Origin: Nitrospinota bacterium
GTDB taxonomy: Bacteria; Nitrospinota_A; UBA7883; JACRLM01
Assembly (NCBI GenBank): GCA_016235255.1
Contig: JACRLM010000066.1
Location: forward strand, 68,179 to 109,608
Reading direction: 5' to 3'
Length of the DNA stretch: 41,430 nt
Below are positions 9,622-17,151 of this stretch, in pieces; position 1 is the first letter of the stretch, and each line of letters opens with the position of its first letter. The notes below the pieces were generated by a model, which was not told the DNA's origin, did not search any database, and saw nothing but the letters and a program-made list of their open reading frames with translations. Both the position numbers and the translations under genes were made by a program.

Positions 9622-12600
9622 ATGGATGAAAAAGACGTGGTCATGGCCGCTCCGGGAGCCGTGGTGTTCGACAGGAAATTGCTGGAAGAGAAAAAATACT
9701 GGCTCGAAAAGCTCATCGGCGGGGCGGAAGCTTCCAACATAAGGCTGGATCACCCCCGCCCCGGACAATATGTGGAGCGGACGGGCTCGATCTACTTGAG
9801 GTTTCCGGATGACGTTGCGGCGGCTGTCGCGCGTGTTTCCGGCGGCGGCGGTTTTCTGACTTACGCCATACTGCTGGCGGCGGTGAAAATTATCGTCGCA
9901 AGGAACGGATCCGCCTCCACGGTAATCATCGGCAGCCCGCCGCGCGGGTTCGACGCGGCGCCAAACGCTTTGCCCATCGTAAGCCGTGTGGACCATGACG
10001 CGTCGTTCAAAAGTTATCTAGGCTCGCTTCGCCAGACGCTGCTGGACGCGTACTCCCGCCAACGATATCCATACGCTTCCCTTCTGCGCGACCTTGGGCT
10101 GGACAGCGTGGCGAACAAATGCCCCCTATTCGACATCGCGGTGTGCTTAAACGAAATCCATGGCCAGATGCCCCGCGCCAGGCATGACATCATGTTCTCA
10201 TTTGGCATGGACGGCGGAAAAATGGTGGGCGAAATAACATATAACGCCGCCCTGTTCGAAGAAGAGACGATACAAAGCTTCGGCGGCCAGGTGATAAACC
10301 TGCTATGGGCCGGGCTCAATAATCCGGACAGCCCCATTTCCGGTCTATCGGCCATAAGCCCGCTGGAGGCCGACGCGGCGATAGCCGCAGGCCTCGGTCC
10401 CGCCACAGAATTTTCCACATCGGGCATGCTACATCAAATGGTGGAAGCGCGCGCCATCAGCGCTCCGGACGCCCCCGCCGTGGTCCATTGCGGCAAGGTG
10501 ACAACATACGCCCGGCTGAACGCCGTTGCGGACAGGATCGCCTCGCGCCTCGTCCGCGATGGGGTGGGGCCGGAGGCGGTGGTGGGGATTTTGGCGGAGC
10601 GCTCCATGGAAATGATCGCGGCGGCCATAGGAGTTCTGAAGGCGGGTGGGGCGTATCTGCCGCTGGACCCGGAATATCCAGACGAACGCCTGAAACATAT
10701 GGTGGCAAGCTCCCGGCCCGTGGCGCTTTTGACGTCGGGAACGAAGATAAACCTTTTCGCGGACCATCCGAAGCTTATCGGGCTGCAACAGATATTGGAC
10801 GATGTGGGAGACGGCTCTGAAAATGTCAACGGCAGCGCGGGGTTTGATAACGCCGCATATGTGATATACACCTCCGGCTCCACAGGCGTTCCCAAGGGGG
10901 CTGTGAACACCCATGCCGGGCTTGCCAACCTTGCGGCGGCCCAGTCCCGGATTTTCGGCGTGGGCAAGGACAGCAGGGTGTTCCAGTTTTCATCGCTTAG
11001 CTTCGACGCGATGGTGTCCGAGCTTGCGATGACGTTTTGCGCGGGAGCGGCCCTTTATATTGAAAGCGCGGAGACCGTAAAGTCCCCGGCGGACCTTTGC
11101 GCCATACTCCGGGAACGTGGAATGACCCACGTCACCCTTCCGCCATCCATGCTCGCCGCCATGCCGGCGGAGGACATCCCCTCTCTTGAGGTGATCATAT
11201 CCGCCGGTGAAAGCTGCCCGGCTGGCCTTGCGGACACATGGGGGAAAGGGCGCCGTTTTTTCAACGCTTATGGGCTGACTGAATGCGCCGTGTGCAACAC
11301 CATCCACGAGCATTCGCCCGGCGGGCGCTCGCTTCCCATAGGAAAGCCGATGGACAACACGGAGGTGCACATACTCGATGGACTCATGCGCCCCGTTCCC
11401 GCCGGGACTCCCGGTGAGATGTACATCGGCGGGGCTGGCGTCAGCCGCGGCTACATAAACCAGGAAGAATTGACCGCCGAAAGGTTCATCGTCCACAAGT
11501 TCGCGGACGGGCGCGAGACACGGCTGTACAAGACAGGCGATATCGCGCGCCGCCTGCCGGGGGGCGCCGTCGAATATATCGGCAGGGGGGACCACCAGGT
11601 GAAACTGCGGGGCTACCGGATCGAACTGGGAGAGGTGGAGGCGGCCTTGAAGAGAAGCCCCAATGTGAAGGACGCCGCCGCGAAAGTCGTGGACATGGGA
11701 GAGGGGGACGCGCGCCTTGCAGCCTATGTGATCCCGATGGACGGCCAGGTGGACGCGATGGAGCTTCGGGCTTTCCTGAAGGGATTCATCCCCGATTACA
11801 TGGTCCCCTCGCTTGTGACAAACCTTGAGAAGATGCCTCTTTCACCCAACGGCAAGATAGACAGGAACGCGCTCCCGGCGCCAAAGATGGAGAGGAGGGG
11901 CGCCGAGGGCTGCATGTATCCCAGGGACAGGTATGAGCTGGGCCTCGCCCGCATATGGGAGCGGCTTCTTGAAATATCCCCTGTGGGGGTGAAGGACAAC
12001 TTTTTCGAGCTGGGGGGACATTCACTGCTGGCAGTGCGCCTGATGGCCCAGGTCTCAAAAGAGTTCGGCGGCAAACTTCCGCTCTCCACGCTGTTCCACA
12101 ACCCCACAGTCGAAAGTCTGGCCGGAACGATACGCAACGCAAAACGCGAATCGGATTGGCGCCCGCTCGTGCCGCTTAGGGCCGGTGGCGATCTTGCGCC
12201 ATTGTTCCTTGTCCATCCCGGCGGCGGGACGGTCATGTGCTATCAGGAACTGGCGCGGCTTTTAGGGGAGGGCCGCCCGGTGTTCGGACTGCAGGCGCGC
12301 GGGCTGGAAGAAGGGCAGGCCCCGCTGCGGACGGTGGAAGAATTGGCGGACAGCTATATAGCCAGCGTCAATGAACAGTGGCCGGAGGGGCCGCTCAACA
12401 TCCTTGGATGGTCGTTCGGCGGCTATGTGGCCTATGAGATGGCGCGGCGGCTGGCCGAAAGAGGGCGAGATGTGGGCATGGTGGGGATACTGGACGCTTA
12501 CGTTCCTTCCATCCTTCCGCAAAGTCTGCGCGATATGGACGACGCCGGCGCGCTGGCCAGCGTGCTGGCCGAAGACATTAACCTGCCGCTGGCAACCTTA

Positions 12601-12957
12601 AAAAGCATGGGCCCGGACGAACAGATAGCCTTCGCCGTGGAAATGGCGATGAAAACAAACCTGATACCCCCCGATTTCGGCGTGGAACAGGCCAGGCGCT
12701 TCCTGAACGTGTTCAAGGTGAACAGCATGGCCGTGCTCCGCTACAATCCAGGGCCGTACGCCGGGCGGGTGACCGTGTTCAAGGCGGCCGAGCTTGTTCC
12801 CGCCGCGCCGCTTATCACCGATGATCCGGCGATGGGGTGGAACACCGTGGCGGCGGGCGGGGTGGACGCCGTGTCCGTCCCAGGCACACACCAGAACGTC
12901 ACCCGGCGGCCCCACGTTCAGGCGCTCGCGCAGGCCGTCGGCGCAAGGCTAAAGTGA
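9622..12957 (+). CDS. NRPS termination module: half C, A (predicted Tyr), PCP, TE
   Basis: 1111 residues. Residues ~17-260 match only the C-terminal half of a condensation domain, starting at the usual ...EEKKYWLEKL latch; the HHxxxDG half is absent. The adenylation domain has A3 YTSGSTG at 416-422 and pocket residues read by eye as D-A-S-T-I-A-A-V-C-K, close to tyrosine or beta-hydroxytyrosine codes (DASTVAAVCK). The carrier has LGGHS with Ser801. A type I thioesterase closes the protein: nucleophile motif GWSFGG (929-934, Ser931), probable acid Asp958 (ILDAY) and base His1090 (PGTHQ). It releases the finished peptide by hydrolysis or cyclisation. The complete C domain ending the upstream NRPS gene presumably condenses onto this module's carrier. 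Last gene of the cluster; the following gene is on the other strand. Confidence 0.95.
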   Translation: MDEKDVVMAAPGAVVFDRKLLEEKKYWLEKLIGGAEASNIRLDHPRPGQYVERTGSIYLRFPDDVAAAVARVSGGGGFLTYAILLAAVKIIVARNGSASTVIIGSPPRGFDAAPNALPIVSRVDHDASFKSYLGSLRQTLLDAYSRQRYPYASLLRDLGLDSVANKCPLFDIAVCLNEIHGQMPRARHDIMFSFGMDGGKMVGEITYNAALFEEETIQSFGGQVINLLWAGLNNPDSPISGLSAISPLEADAAIAAGLGPATEFSTSGMLHQMVEARAISAPDAPAVVHCGKVTTYARLNAVADRIASRLVRDGVGPEAVVGILAERSMEMIAAAIGVLKAGGAYLPLDPEYPDERLKHMVASSRPVALLTSGTKINLFADHPKLIGLQQILDDVGDGSENVNGSAGFDNAAYVIYTSGSTGVPKGAVNTHAGLANLAAAQSRIFGVGKDSRVFQFSSLSFDAMVSELAMTFCAGAALYIESAETVKSPADLCAILRERGMTHVTLPPSMLAAMPAEDIPSLEVIISAGESCPAGLADTWGKGRRFFNAYGLTECAVCNTIHEHSPGGRSLPIGKPMDNTEVHILDGLMRPVPAGTPGEMYIGGAGVSRGYINQEELTAERFIVHKFADGRETRLYKTGDIARRLPGGAVEYIGRGDHQVKLRGYRIELGEVEAALKRSPNVKDAAAKVVDMGEGDARLAAYVIPMDGQVDAMELRAFLKGFIPDYMVPSLVTNLEKMPLSPNGKIDRNALPAPKMERRGAEGCMYPRDRYELGLARIWERLLEISPVGVKDNFFELGGHSLLAVRLMAQVSKEFGGKLPLSTLFHNPTVESLAGTIRNAKRESDWRPLVPLRAGGDLAPLFLVHPGGGTVMCYQELARLLGEGRPVFGLQARGLEEGQAPLRTVEELADSYIASVNEQWPEGPLNILGWSFGGYVAYEMARRLAERGRDVGMVGILDAYVPSILPQSLRDMDDAGALASVLAEDINLPLATLKSMGPDEQIAFAVEMAMKTNLIPPDFGVEQARRFLNVFKVNSMAVLRYNPGPYAGRVTVFKAAELVPAAPLITDDPAMGWNTVAAGGVDAVSVPGTHQNVTRRPHVQALAQAVGARLK

Positions 12958-12973
12958 CCTTGGCGGCCCCCAG

Positions 12974-13969
12974 CTAGAACTTCAGCATAAGGGCGTTGGT
13001 GGTGAGGTAGTTGATTTCCTCGAAACCATCCGGCACCTTGTTGTCGTTCCACATGTCATAGCCGACAACGTAGAAAAGGTTGCCCGTGATGGCGATGAAC
13101 ATCTGTGCGCTCACCTTGTGGCGCTGATGGGCCGTGTCGGCCAAATCCTGGAAATACTTGTAGGAGCCGGTGACGAATATCCGTTCTCCCATCCATGCCA
13201 GCCGGAAACCGCCCATGCCGAAATTCAGCGACTCGTCATCGAACGGTTCGATTCTGTCCACCCGGGAAGAGTCATATCCAATCTCCGCCCGCGCGATGAA
13301 TTCCTTCGACTCGGCGATGAACAACCCAGCCCCCACCTTGGCGCCGTAGTCCGCCTTGAACCCCGCTATCTCGTTGGAGTCCCAGTGCGCCCCGGCGAAC
13401 GAGTACCACTTCGGCGCGAAATACCACTCCAGCTGTTCGCTTACGGTGTAGTTTCTGGCGGTGGTCTGCACGGGAAGCGTGATGGTGCCGCTTTCGTTGT
13501 AAGAGCCGCTGATGATGAGCGAGTTGATAAAGTCCCCCTTCATAATGAAAAAGTCGTTGGAGGCGGTGAATATCTTGGCCTTGCCGTTGCCGTCCATCAT
13601 GGAGTAATTGATGGACAACGTGTCCATAAGGCTGCTGGTGTCCGCAGGCAGGTTGTAAAACTGCGGGCTGTGATAAAGAAGGTCGGGCATGTCCCCCTGG
13701 TAAGTGCCTCTTCCCACAACGGTCTGCAGCTGGGCCATGCCTTGTTGCATCATCGGGCCGAGGAACGCCCCGGCCATCGCGGCGGACGAAGGCTCCGGCG
13801 CGGCCGTCTGGGCCTTGGAAGGGTCGGCCTGTGCGGCCTGAGTCTGGGCAGACTGGAGTTTCTGCTCTTCGGCGAAGGCAGGGGCGCGAAAAAAGCTTGC
13901 CGCCAACACCATGGACGCCGCTGTCCTGATTAAAATAGCCGAATACCCGGACCTGTCGAATTCCCGCAT
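12974..13969 (-). CDS. DUF481-like outer-membrane beta-barrel protein
   Basis: 331 residues from the ATG at 13969, chosen over an upstream start at 14032 because a strong GAGGGAGA ribosome site lies 8 bases before it and a signal peptide begins there (basic n-region, hydrophobic stretch, AFA cleavage site near residue 33). The mature protein starts with a Gln/Ala-rich low-complexity segment. Alternating aromatic/polar strands and turns such as EWYFAPKWYSFAGAHWDSN, GAKVGAGLF and ARAEIGYDSSR follow, as in the DUF481 (YdiY-like) family. The last residue is Phe, the usual signal for outer-membrane barrel insertion. Role unknown; DUF481 proteins are described as salt- or stress-induced porin-like proteins. 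It converges on the NRPS cluster, which ends 16 bases away, and has no obvious link to it. Confidence 0.75.
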   Translation of the reverse strand: MREFDRSGYSAILIRTAASMVLAASFFRAPAFAEEQKLQSAQTQAAQADPSKAQTAAPEPSSAAMAGAFLGPMMQQGMAQLQTVVGRGTYQGDMPDLLYHSPQFYNLPADTSSLMDTLSINYSMMDGNGKAKIFTASNDFFIMKGDFINSLIISGSYNESGTITLPVQTTARNYTVSEQLEWYFAPKWYSFAGAHWDSNEIAGFKADYGAKVGAGLFIAESKEFIARAEIGYDSSRVDRIEPFDDESLNFGMGGFRLAWMGERIFVTGSYKYFQDLADTAHQRHKVSAQMFIAITGNLFYVVGYDMWNDNKVPDGFEEINYLTTNALMLKF

Positions 13970-13977
13970 TATGCGTA

Positions 13978-13985
13978 TCTCCCTC
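13978..13985 (-). promoter_or_regulatory. Ribosome binding site deciding the DUF481 start
   Basis: GAGGGAGA on the minus strand, 8 bases before the ATG at 13969. It fixes the start there rather than at the in-frame ATG 63 bases further upstream. Confidence 0.6.
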
Positions 13986-14073
13986 TTGGTCGGTTTGTTT
14001 AAATCCAAATCCGCGGGCCGCCAAACCAACATTCCGGCGGCCTTGATTTAATAACGAAGACCGGCCTTGCCGG

Positions 14074-14583
14074 TCACTCCATATAATCCAGCCGGTACTC
14101 CACGTAATTTTCCGCCGAGCGCTTCAAAAACGCGATCTCATCCTCCGTCAACTTCCTTTTCGGCTTGGCGGGCACTCCCATCAGCATCGTCCCCGGCTCC
14201 ACCACCATCCGCTCCGGCACAAGCGCCCCGGCCGCCACGATAACGTTGGGCTTTAACACCGCCGCGTCCAGTATTATCGCCCCCATGCCGATGAGCGCCG
14301 GCCCTTCTATCACGCAGGCGTGCAGCGTGACGGAGTGCCCCACGGTGATGTCGTCACCGAGTATCAGCGGGCGCTGCGGCGTTTTTGTCACATGCAGGAC
14401 GCATCCGTCCTGCACATTGGTCCTGGCGCCGATCTTTATGTTGCACACGTCCCCCCGCACCACGGTGTTGAACCATATGGACGATTCCGGGCCGATTTCA
14501 ACGTCCCCGATCACCTCCGCCGTGTCCGCGATAAAGGCGCTGGGGTGAATCCGGGGATGGATTCCTTTCCACGGTCTTATCAT
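14074..14583 (-). CDS. Gamma-class carbonic anhydrase family protein (YrdA/CaiE-like)
   Basis: 169 residues, the usual size for this family. It is a left-handed beta-helix built of hexapeptide repeats (for example IGDVEIGPESSIWFN, VVRGDVCNIKIG, LILGDDITVGHS). Three His residues are placed as in gamma carbonic anhydrases, H64 (NVQDGCVLH), H83 and H88 (GHSVTLH), and would bind the catalytic metal between subunits of a trimer. The C-terminal helix (LTEDEIAFLKRSAENYVEY) is typical. Many members lack measured carbonic anhydrase activity, so CO2 hydration is likely but unproven. A GGAGAGGG ribosome site precedes the ATG. It is divergent from the CcmH-like gene across 138 bases that should hold both promoters; no clear -35/-10 pair stands out there. 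Confidence 0.85.
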   Translation of the reverse strand: MIRPWKGIHPRIHPSAFIADTAEVIGDVEIGPESSIWFNTVVRGDVCNIKIGARTNVQDGCVLHVTKTPQRPLILGDDITVGHSVTLHACVIEGPALIGMGAIILDAAVLKPNVIVAAGALVPERMVVEPGTMLMGVPAKPKRKLTEDEIAFLKRSAENYVEYRLDYME

Positions 14584-14721
14584 TTTCCCTCTCCAGATTG
14601 AACTTGACCATTTTGCCCCAATACCCGCCGGTCAGGAAGCTTTTTCAGGGCCCATAAATTGGGAAAGCCGGAGCGGCGTATGCTATCCTGTTCATATGAG
14701 AAGAAAAGGACGGATGTTGTC

Positions 14722-15231
14722 ATGAAAACCGTAATTTACACGATAATGGCCGCGGCGCTTGCCGCAATGGCAGGTTTCGCCCATGCGGCGGACGGTCAGG
14801 CGGCCGACGAGCTTTTTGACACGTTGTCAAAGGAGATGATGTGCCTTTGCTCGTGCAACCAGACGATAAAGAACTGCCCGCATGTGAACTGCGATTTCGC
14901 GGTGCCTGCCCGGCTGGAGATAAAAAAACAGATTTCCGAAGGGAAGGGGCACGACCAGATAATCGCCGCCTTCATCGGCAAGCACGGCCAGGTGATCCTG
15001 GCCCAGCCGAAAAAAGAGGGTTTTAACGTGGTCGGATACGTATTCCCGTTCGTGGCGATTGTGGCCGTGGGCGGGGGCGTGGCGGCGCTGGTGCGGGAAT
15101 GGGCCGGACGGGGCGCCGGGAAAAAAGCGCCGGAGCAGGGCGCGGGACAAGGGGGAAAACCTCCGGTTGAGGGAGGCGACAGCGACCTTGTGGAACGGAT
15201 GAAAAAAGAACTTTCCGATTTTGACGCGTAA
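14722..15231 (+). CDS. CcmH-like c-type cytochrome maturation protein
   Basis: 169 residues from the ATG at 14722, chosen because it begins a clear signal peptide (MKTVIYT..., hydrophobic core, AHA|A cleavage near 22); an in-frame GTG/ATG stretch further upstream would bury it. The mature part matches CcmH/CycL, the periplasmic thiol protein that keeps apocytochrome CXXCH cysteines reduced for haem attachment. The redox region is unusual: C41, C43, C45, C52 and C57 (CLCSCNQTIKNC) instead of the simple LRCxxC of proteobacterial CcmH. A C-terminal membrane helix (~residues 100-122, VVGYVFPFVAIVAVGGGVAAL) and a polar tail follow. It is 14 bases upstream of a CcmI-like gene. The triheme DsrJ at 20817 is a possible client. 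Confidence 0.8.
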   Translation: MKTVIYTIMAAALAAMAGFAHAADGQAADELFDTLSKEMMCLCSCNQTIKNCPHVNCDFAVPARLEIKKQISEGKGHDQIIAAFIGKHGQVILAQPKKEGFNVVGYVFPFVAIVAVGGGVAALVREWAGRGAGKKAPEQGAGQGGKPPVEGGDSDLVERMKKELSDFDA

Positions 15232-15245
15232 AAGGAAGATTCACG

Positions 15246-15647
15246 ATGCTTTTGATGGTTGAACTGTTGATCCTTGCCGCAGCTCTGGCTTTCATCGCAT
15301 ACCCCCTTTTAAAACCGGAGGCGGCCGAGCCGGGTGGGGGGGCACTTTCCGAAAACGAGCTTTCGGCGTTGCTTTTCAAAAAAGAGGCCGCCTACGCCGC
15401 AATCAAGGACCTGGAGTTCGACCGGTCCACCGGCAAGATAGACGACGCAGATTACGAGCAGATGAAGGCCCAGTTCGAGGCGGAGGCCATCGCTGTGCTG
15501 AAAGAATTGAGCGGCGCAGGCCCGGCTGAAGGTGAAAAGAAAAAGCGCAGGGGGGGCGAGGAAGTATTCTGTGTCACCTGCGGGGCGAAGGTGAAGCCCA
15601 ATCACAACTTCTGCGGCAAATGCGGCGCGAAAGTGGAGCGGGGCTGA
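15246..15647 (+). CDS. CcmI-like membrane protein with C-terminal zinc ribbon
   Basis: 133 residues. One N-terminal membrane helix (LLMVELLILAAALAFIAYPLL) is followed by a helical segment with KKEAAYAAIKDLEFDRSTGK and a DADYEQMK motif. This is the pattern of CcmI/CycH N-terminal regions and of related proteins found beside ccmH in deltaproteobacteria-like genomes. The C-terminus is a zinc ribbon with two CxxC pairs (FCVTCGAK ... FCGKCGAK). Unlike CcmI of Proteobacteria there is no TPR domain. Proposed role is assistance to CcmH-like apocytochrome handling in the inner membrane; this rests on context. AAGGAAG lies just before the ATG, 14 bases after the ccmH stop, so the two form an operon. 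Confidence 0.7.
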   Translation: MLLMVELLILAAALAFIAYPLLKPEAAEPGGGALSENELSALLFKKEAAYAAIKDLEFDRSTGKIDDADYEQMKAQFEAEAIAVLKELSGAGPAEGEKKKRRGGEEVFCVTCGAKVKPNHNFCGKCGAKVERG

Positions 15648-15655
15648 TTTTTCCT

Positions 15656-15705
15656 TGTAACGCCGGCATCTTGCCGGCAATTGCCACCGGGACGGTGGCG
15701 TTACA
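15656..15705. repeat. REP-like nested palindrome
   Basis: Fifty bases between two convergent genes. The outer arms TGTAACGCC and GGCGTTACA pair perfectly and enclose two small hairpins, GCCGGC-ATCTT-GCCGGC and GCCACC-GGGAC-GGTGGC. The cloverleaf-like layout suggests a dispersed repetitive extragenic palindrome that may also end transcription from both sides. Confidence 0.7.
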
Positions 15706-15725
15706 CAGGTTGGTCAAAATCCTTC

Positions 15726-16352
15726 CTATCCAAAATACCCCTTAAGTCCAGACAGCGCGAATTCCACCCCCATCGCGATAAGTATCAGCCCCATAAGCCG
15801 GGTGAGTATCCGCAGCCCCGTTCCGCCCAAAAGCTCCGCCATTTTCCCGCTGTTCCGCAATATGACGCTGGTGAGAAACAAAGCCAGCGTCAGCGCCGCG
15901 ATCAGCGCCACCCAGTCCGCCACTCCTTCGGCGCGGCTTGCGAAAACCGTCACGGTGGTTATTGCGGCCGGCCCGGCGAGTATGGGGACGGCCATGGGGA
16001 TGATGGCGTTGTCGTCGCTGGCGGTGGTCTCATTTGCTGCGGTCTCGTATCCCCCGCTGGCAAGGGGCGCCCCTTCGAGCATCTTGAACGATATTTTCAC
16101 AAGTATCAGCCCCCCGGCCACGAGAAGCGCGTTTATGCTGATGCCGAAAAAGGAGAATATCATCCCACCCGCCACGGTGAACGCCGCCAGCGCCAGCGCC
16201 GCCGTTTTCACAGACCGTATGGCGAATTCATCCATGCCGCGGGCGGAGCTTCCGGCCGTCATCGCCAGCAGGATCACCGCCGCGCCGAATGGGTCCAGCA
16301 CGGAGAAAATGGTGACGAAACTGTTGATGAAAAAACCGAGCGAACTTGTCAT
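15726..16352 (-). CDS. MarC family integral membrane protein
   Basis: 208 residues and about six membrane helices. Family marks are an early FVTIFSVLDPFGA segment, a central MAVPILAGPAAITT loop, and the C-terminal RLMGLILIAMGVEF helix. The polar loop between helices 3 and 4 (SGGYETAANETTASDDNA) is typical in position. MarC proteins (UPF0056) were once thought to export drugs; their substrate is unknown, and a role in amino acid or small-molecule export has been suggested for some. AAGGGTGG precedes the ATG. Divergent from pdxJ. Confidence 0.85.
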   Translation of the reverse strand: MTSSLGFFINSFVTIFSVLDPFGAAVILLAMTAGSSARGMDEFAIRSVKTAALALAAFTVAGGMIFSFFGISINALLVAGGLILVKISFKMLEGAPLASGGYETAANETTASDDNAIIPMAVPILAGPAAITTVTVFASRAEGVADWVALIAALTLALFLTSVILRNSGKMAELLGGTGLRILTRLMGLILIAMGVEFALSGLKGYFG

Positions 16353-16362
16353 AAGACCACCC

Positions 16363-16389
16363 TTAAAGTTCCATAAGTTATGGTATCAT
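16363..16389 (+). promoter_or_regulatory. Possible pdxJ promoter with an operator-like palindrome
   Basis: Between divergent marC and pdxJ, a TTAAAG (16363-16368) and a TATCAT (16384-16389) are spaced 15 bases. The spacer contains the perfect palindrome CCATAA-G-TTATGG (16371-16383), a plausible repressor site. The short spacer makes the promoter call weak. Confidence 0.3.
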
Positions 16390-16410
16390 CCCCATTTCAA
16401 ATAAAACAAC

Positions 16411-16417
16411 AGGAGGG
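16411..16417 (+). promoter_or_regulatory. Ribosome binding site deciding the pdxJ start
   Basis: AGGAGGG seven bases before the ATG at 16425. It rules out the longer in-frame start at 16380. Confidence 0.75.
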
Positions 16418-16424
16418 CCTTAAC

Positions 16425-17147
16425 ATGCCCGTGCTGTGCGTGAACGTCGACCATGTGGCCACCGTGCGCCAGGCAAGGCTGTCGTCCATGCCAGACCCGC
16501 TGGAGGCGGCGCTTCTGGCGGAGCGTGCCGGCGCATGCGGGATCACCATTCATCTGCGCGAGGACAGGCGCCATATACAGGACGCCGACCTTCGCGGAAT
16601 CAAACGCGGCATATCCACAAAGCTCAACCTGGAGATGGCCGCCTCCCCGGAAATCATTAAAATCGCCCGCAGGGCCAGACCGTGGCAGGTGACTTTTGTG
16701 CCGGAAAAACGCCGGGAACTGACCACCGAGGGGGGGCTTGACGTCAAAAAAGGCGGGGTGGAACTTCGTAAAGTTATCGCCGGTTTCAGGAAATCGGGAA
16801 TCATCGTTTCCCTGTTCATAGACCCGGATGAAGACCAGGTGAAAGCCTCCATGGAAGCCGGGGCGGACGCTGTGGAGCTTAACACCGGCGCGTATTCCGA
16901 GGCGGTGACAAAAAAGGCCGCCAGCGCCGAGCTAGGCAAGCTTGTGAAAGCCGCCGCGCTGACGGAAAAACTGGGATTGACCACACACGCAGGCCACGGG
17001 CTGACATGCGCCAACGTCGGCCCGGTGGCGGCGATACACAATATCGAAGAACTTAACATCGGCCACAGCATCGTCGCCCGCGCCGTGATGGTCGGATTTG
17101 AAGCGGCGGTCCGGGAGATGATCGGGGCGATGGGCCGGGCGTCGTGA
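16425..17147 (+). CDS. pdxJ: Pyridoxine 5'-phosphate synthase PdxJ
   Basis: 240 residues, standard for PdxJ, a TIM barrel that condenses 3-amino-1-hydroxyacetone phosphate with 1-deoxy-D-xylulose 5-phosphate to make pyridoxine 5'-phosphate in the cytosol (DXP-dependent vitamin B6 route). Family landmarks: LCVNVDHVATVRQAR at the N-terminus, the IHLREDRRHIQ phosphate/catalytic segment, LNLEMA, FVPEKR, DAVELNTGAY, THAGHGLT and ELNIGHSIVARA near the end. The start is fixed by the AGGAGGG site. The B6 product feeds PLP enzymes such as the aminotransferase at 29849, though the genes are not linked in one operon. The biotin carboxylase-like gene starts 4 bases after the stop, implying a shared transcript. 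Confidence 0.97.
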   Translation: MPVLCVNVDHVATVRQARLSSMPDPLEAALLAERAGACGITIHLREDRRHIQDADLRGIKRGISTKLNLEMAASPEIIKIARRARPWQVTFVPEKRRELTTEGGLDVKKGGVELRKVIAGFRKSGIIVSLFIDPDEDQVKASMEAGADAVELNTGAYSEAVTKKAASAELGKLVKAAALTEKLGLTTHAGHGLTCANVGPVAAIHNIEELNIGHSIVARAVMVGFEAAVREMIGAMGRAS

Positions 17148-17151
17148 AGTC

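Noticed and set aside
13118..13933. 271-codon plus-strand frame opposite the DUF481 gene
   Set aside because: Arg/Gly/His-rich antisense artefact; the minus strand has a signal peptide, ribosome site and barrel pattern.
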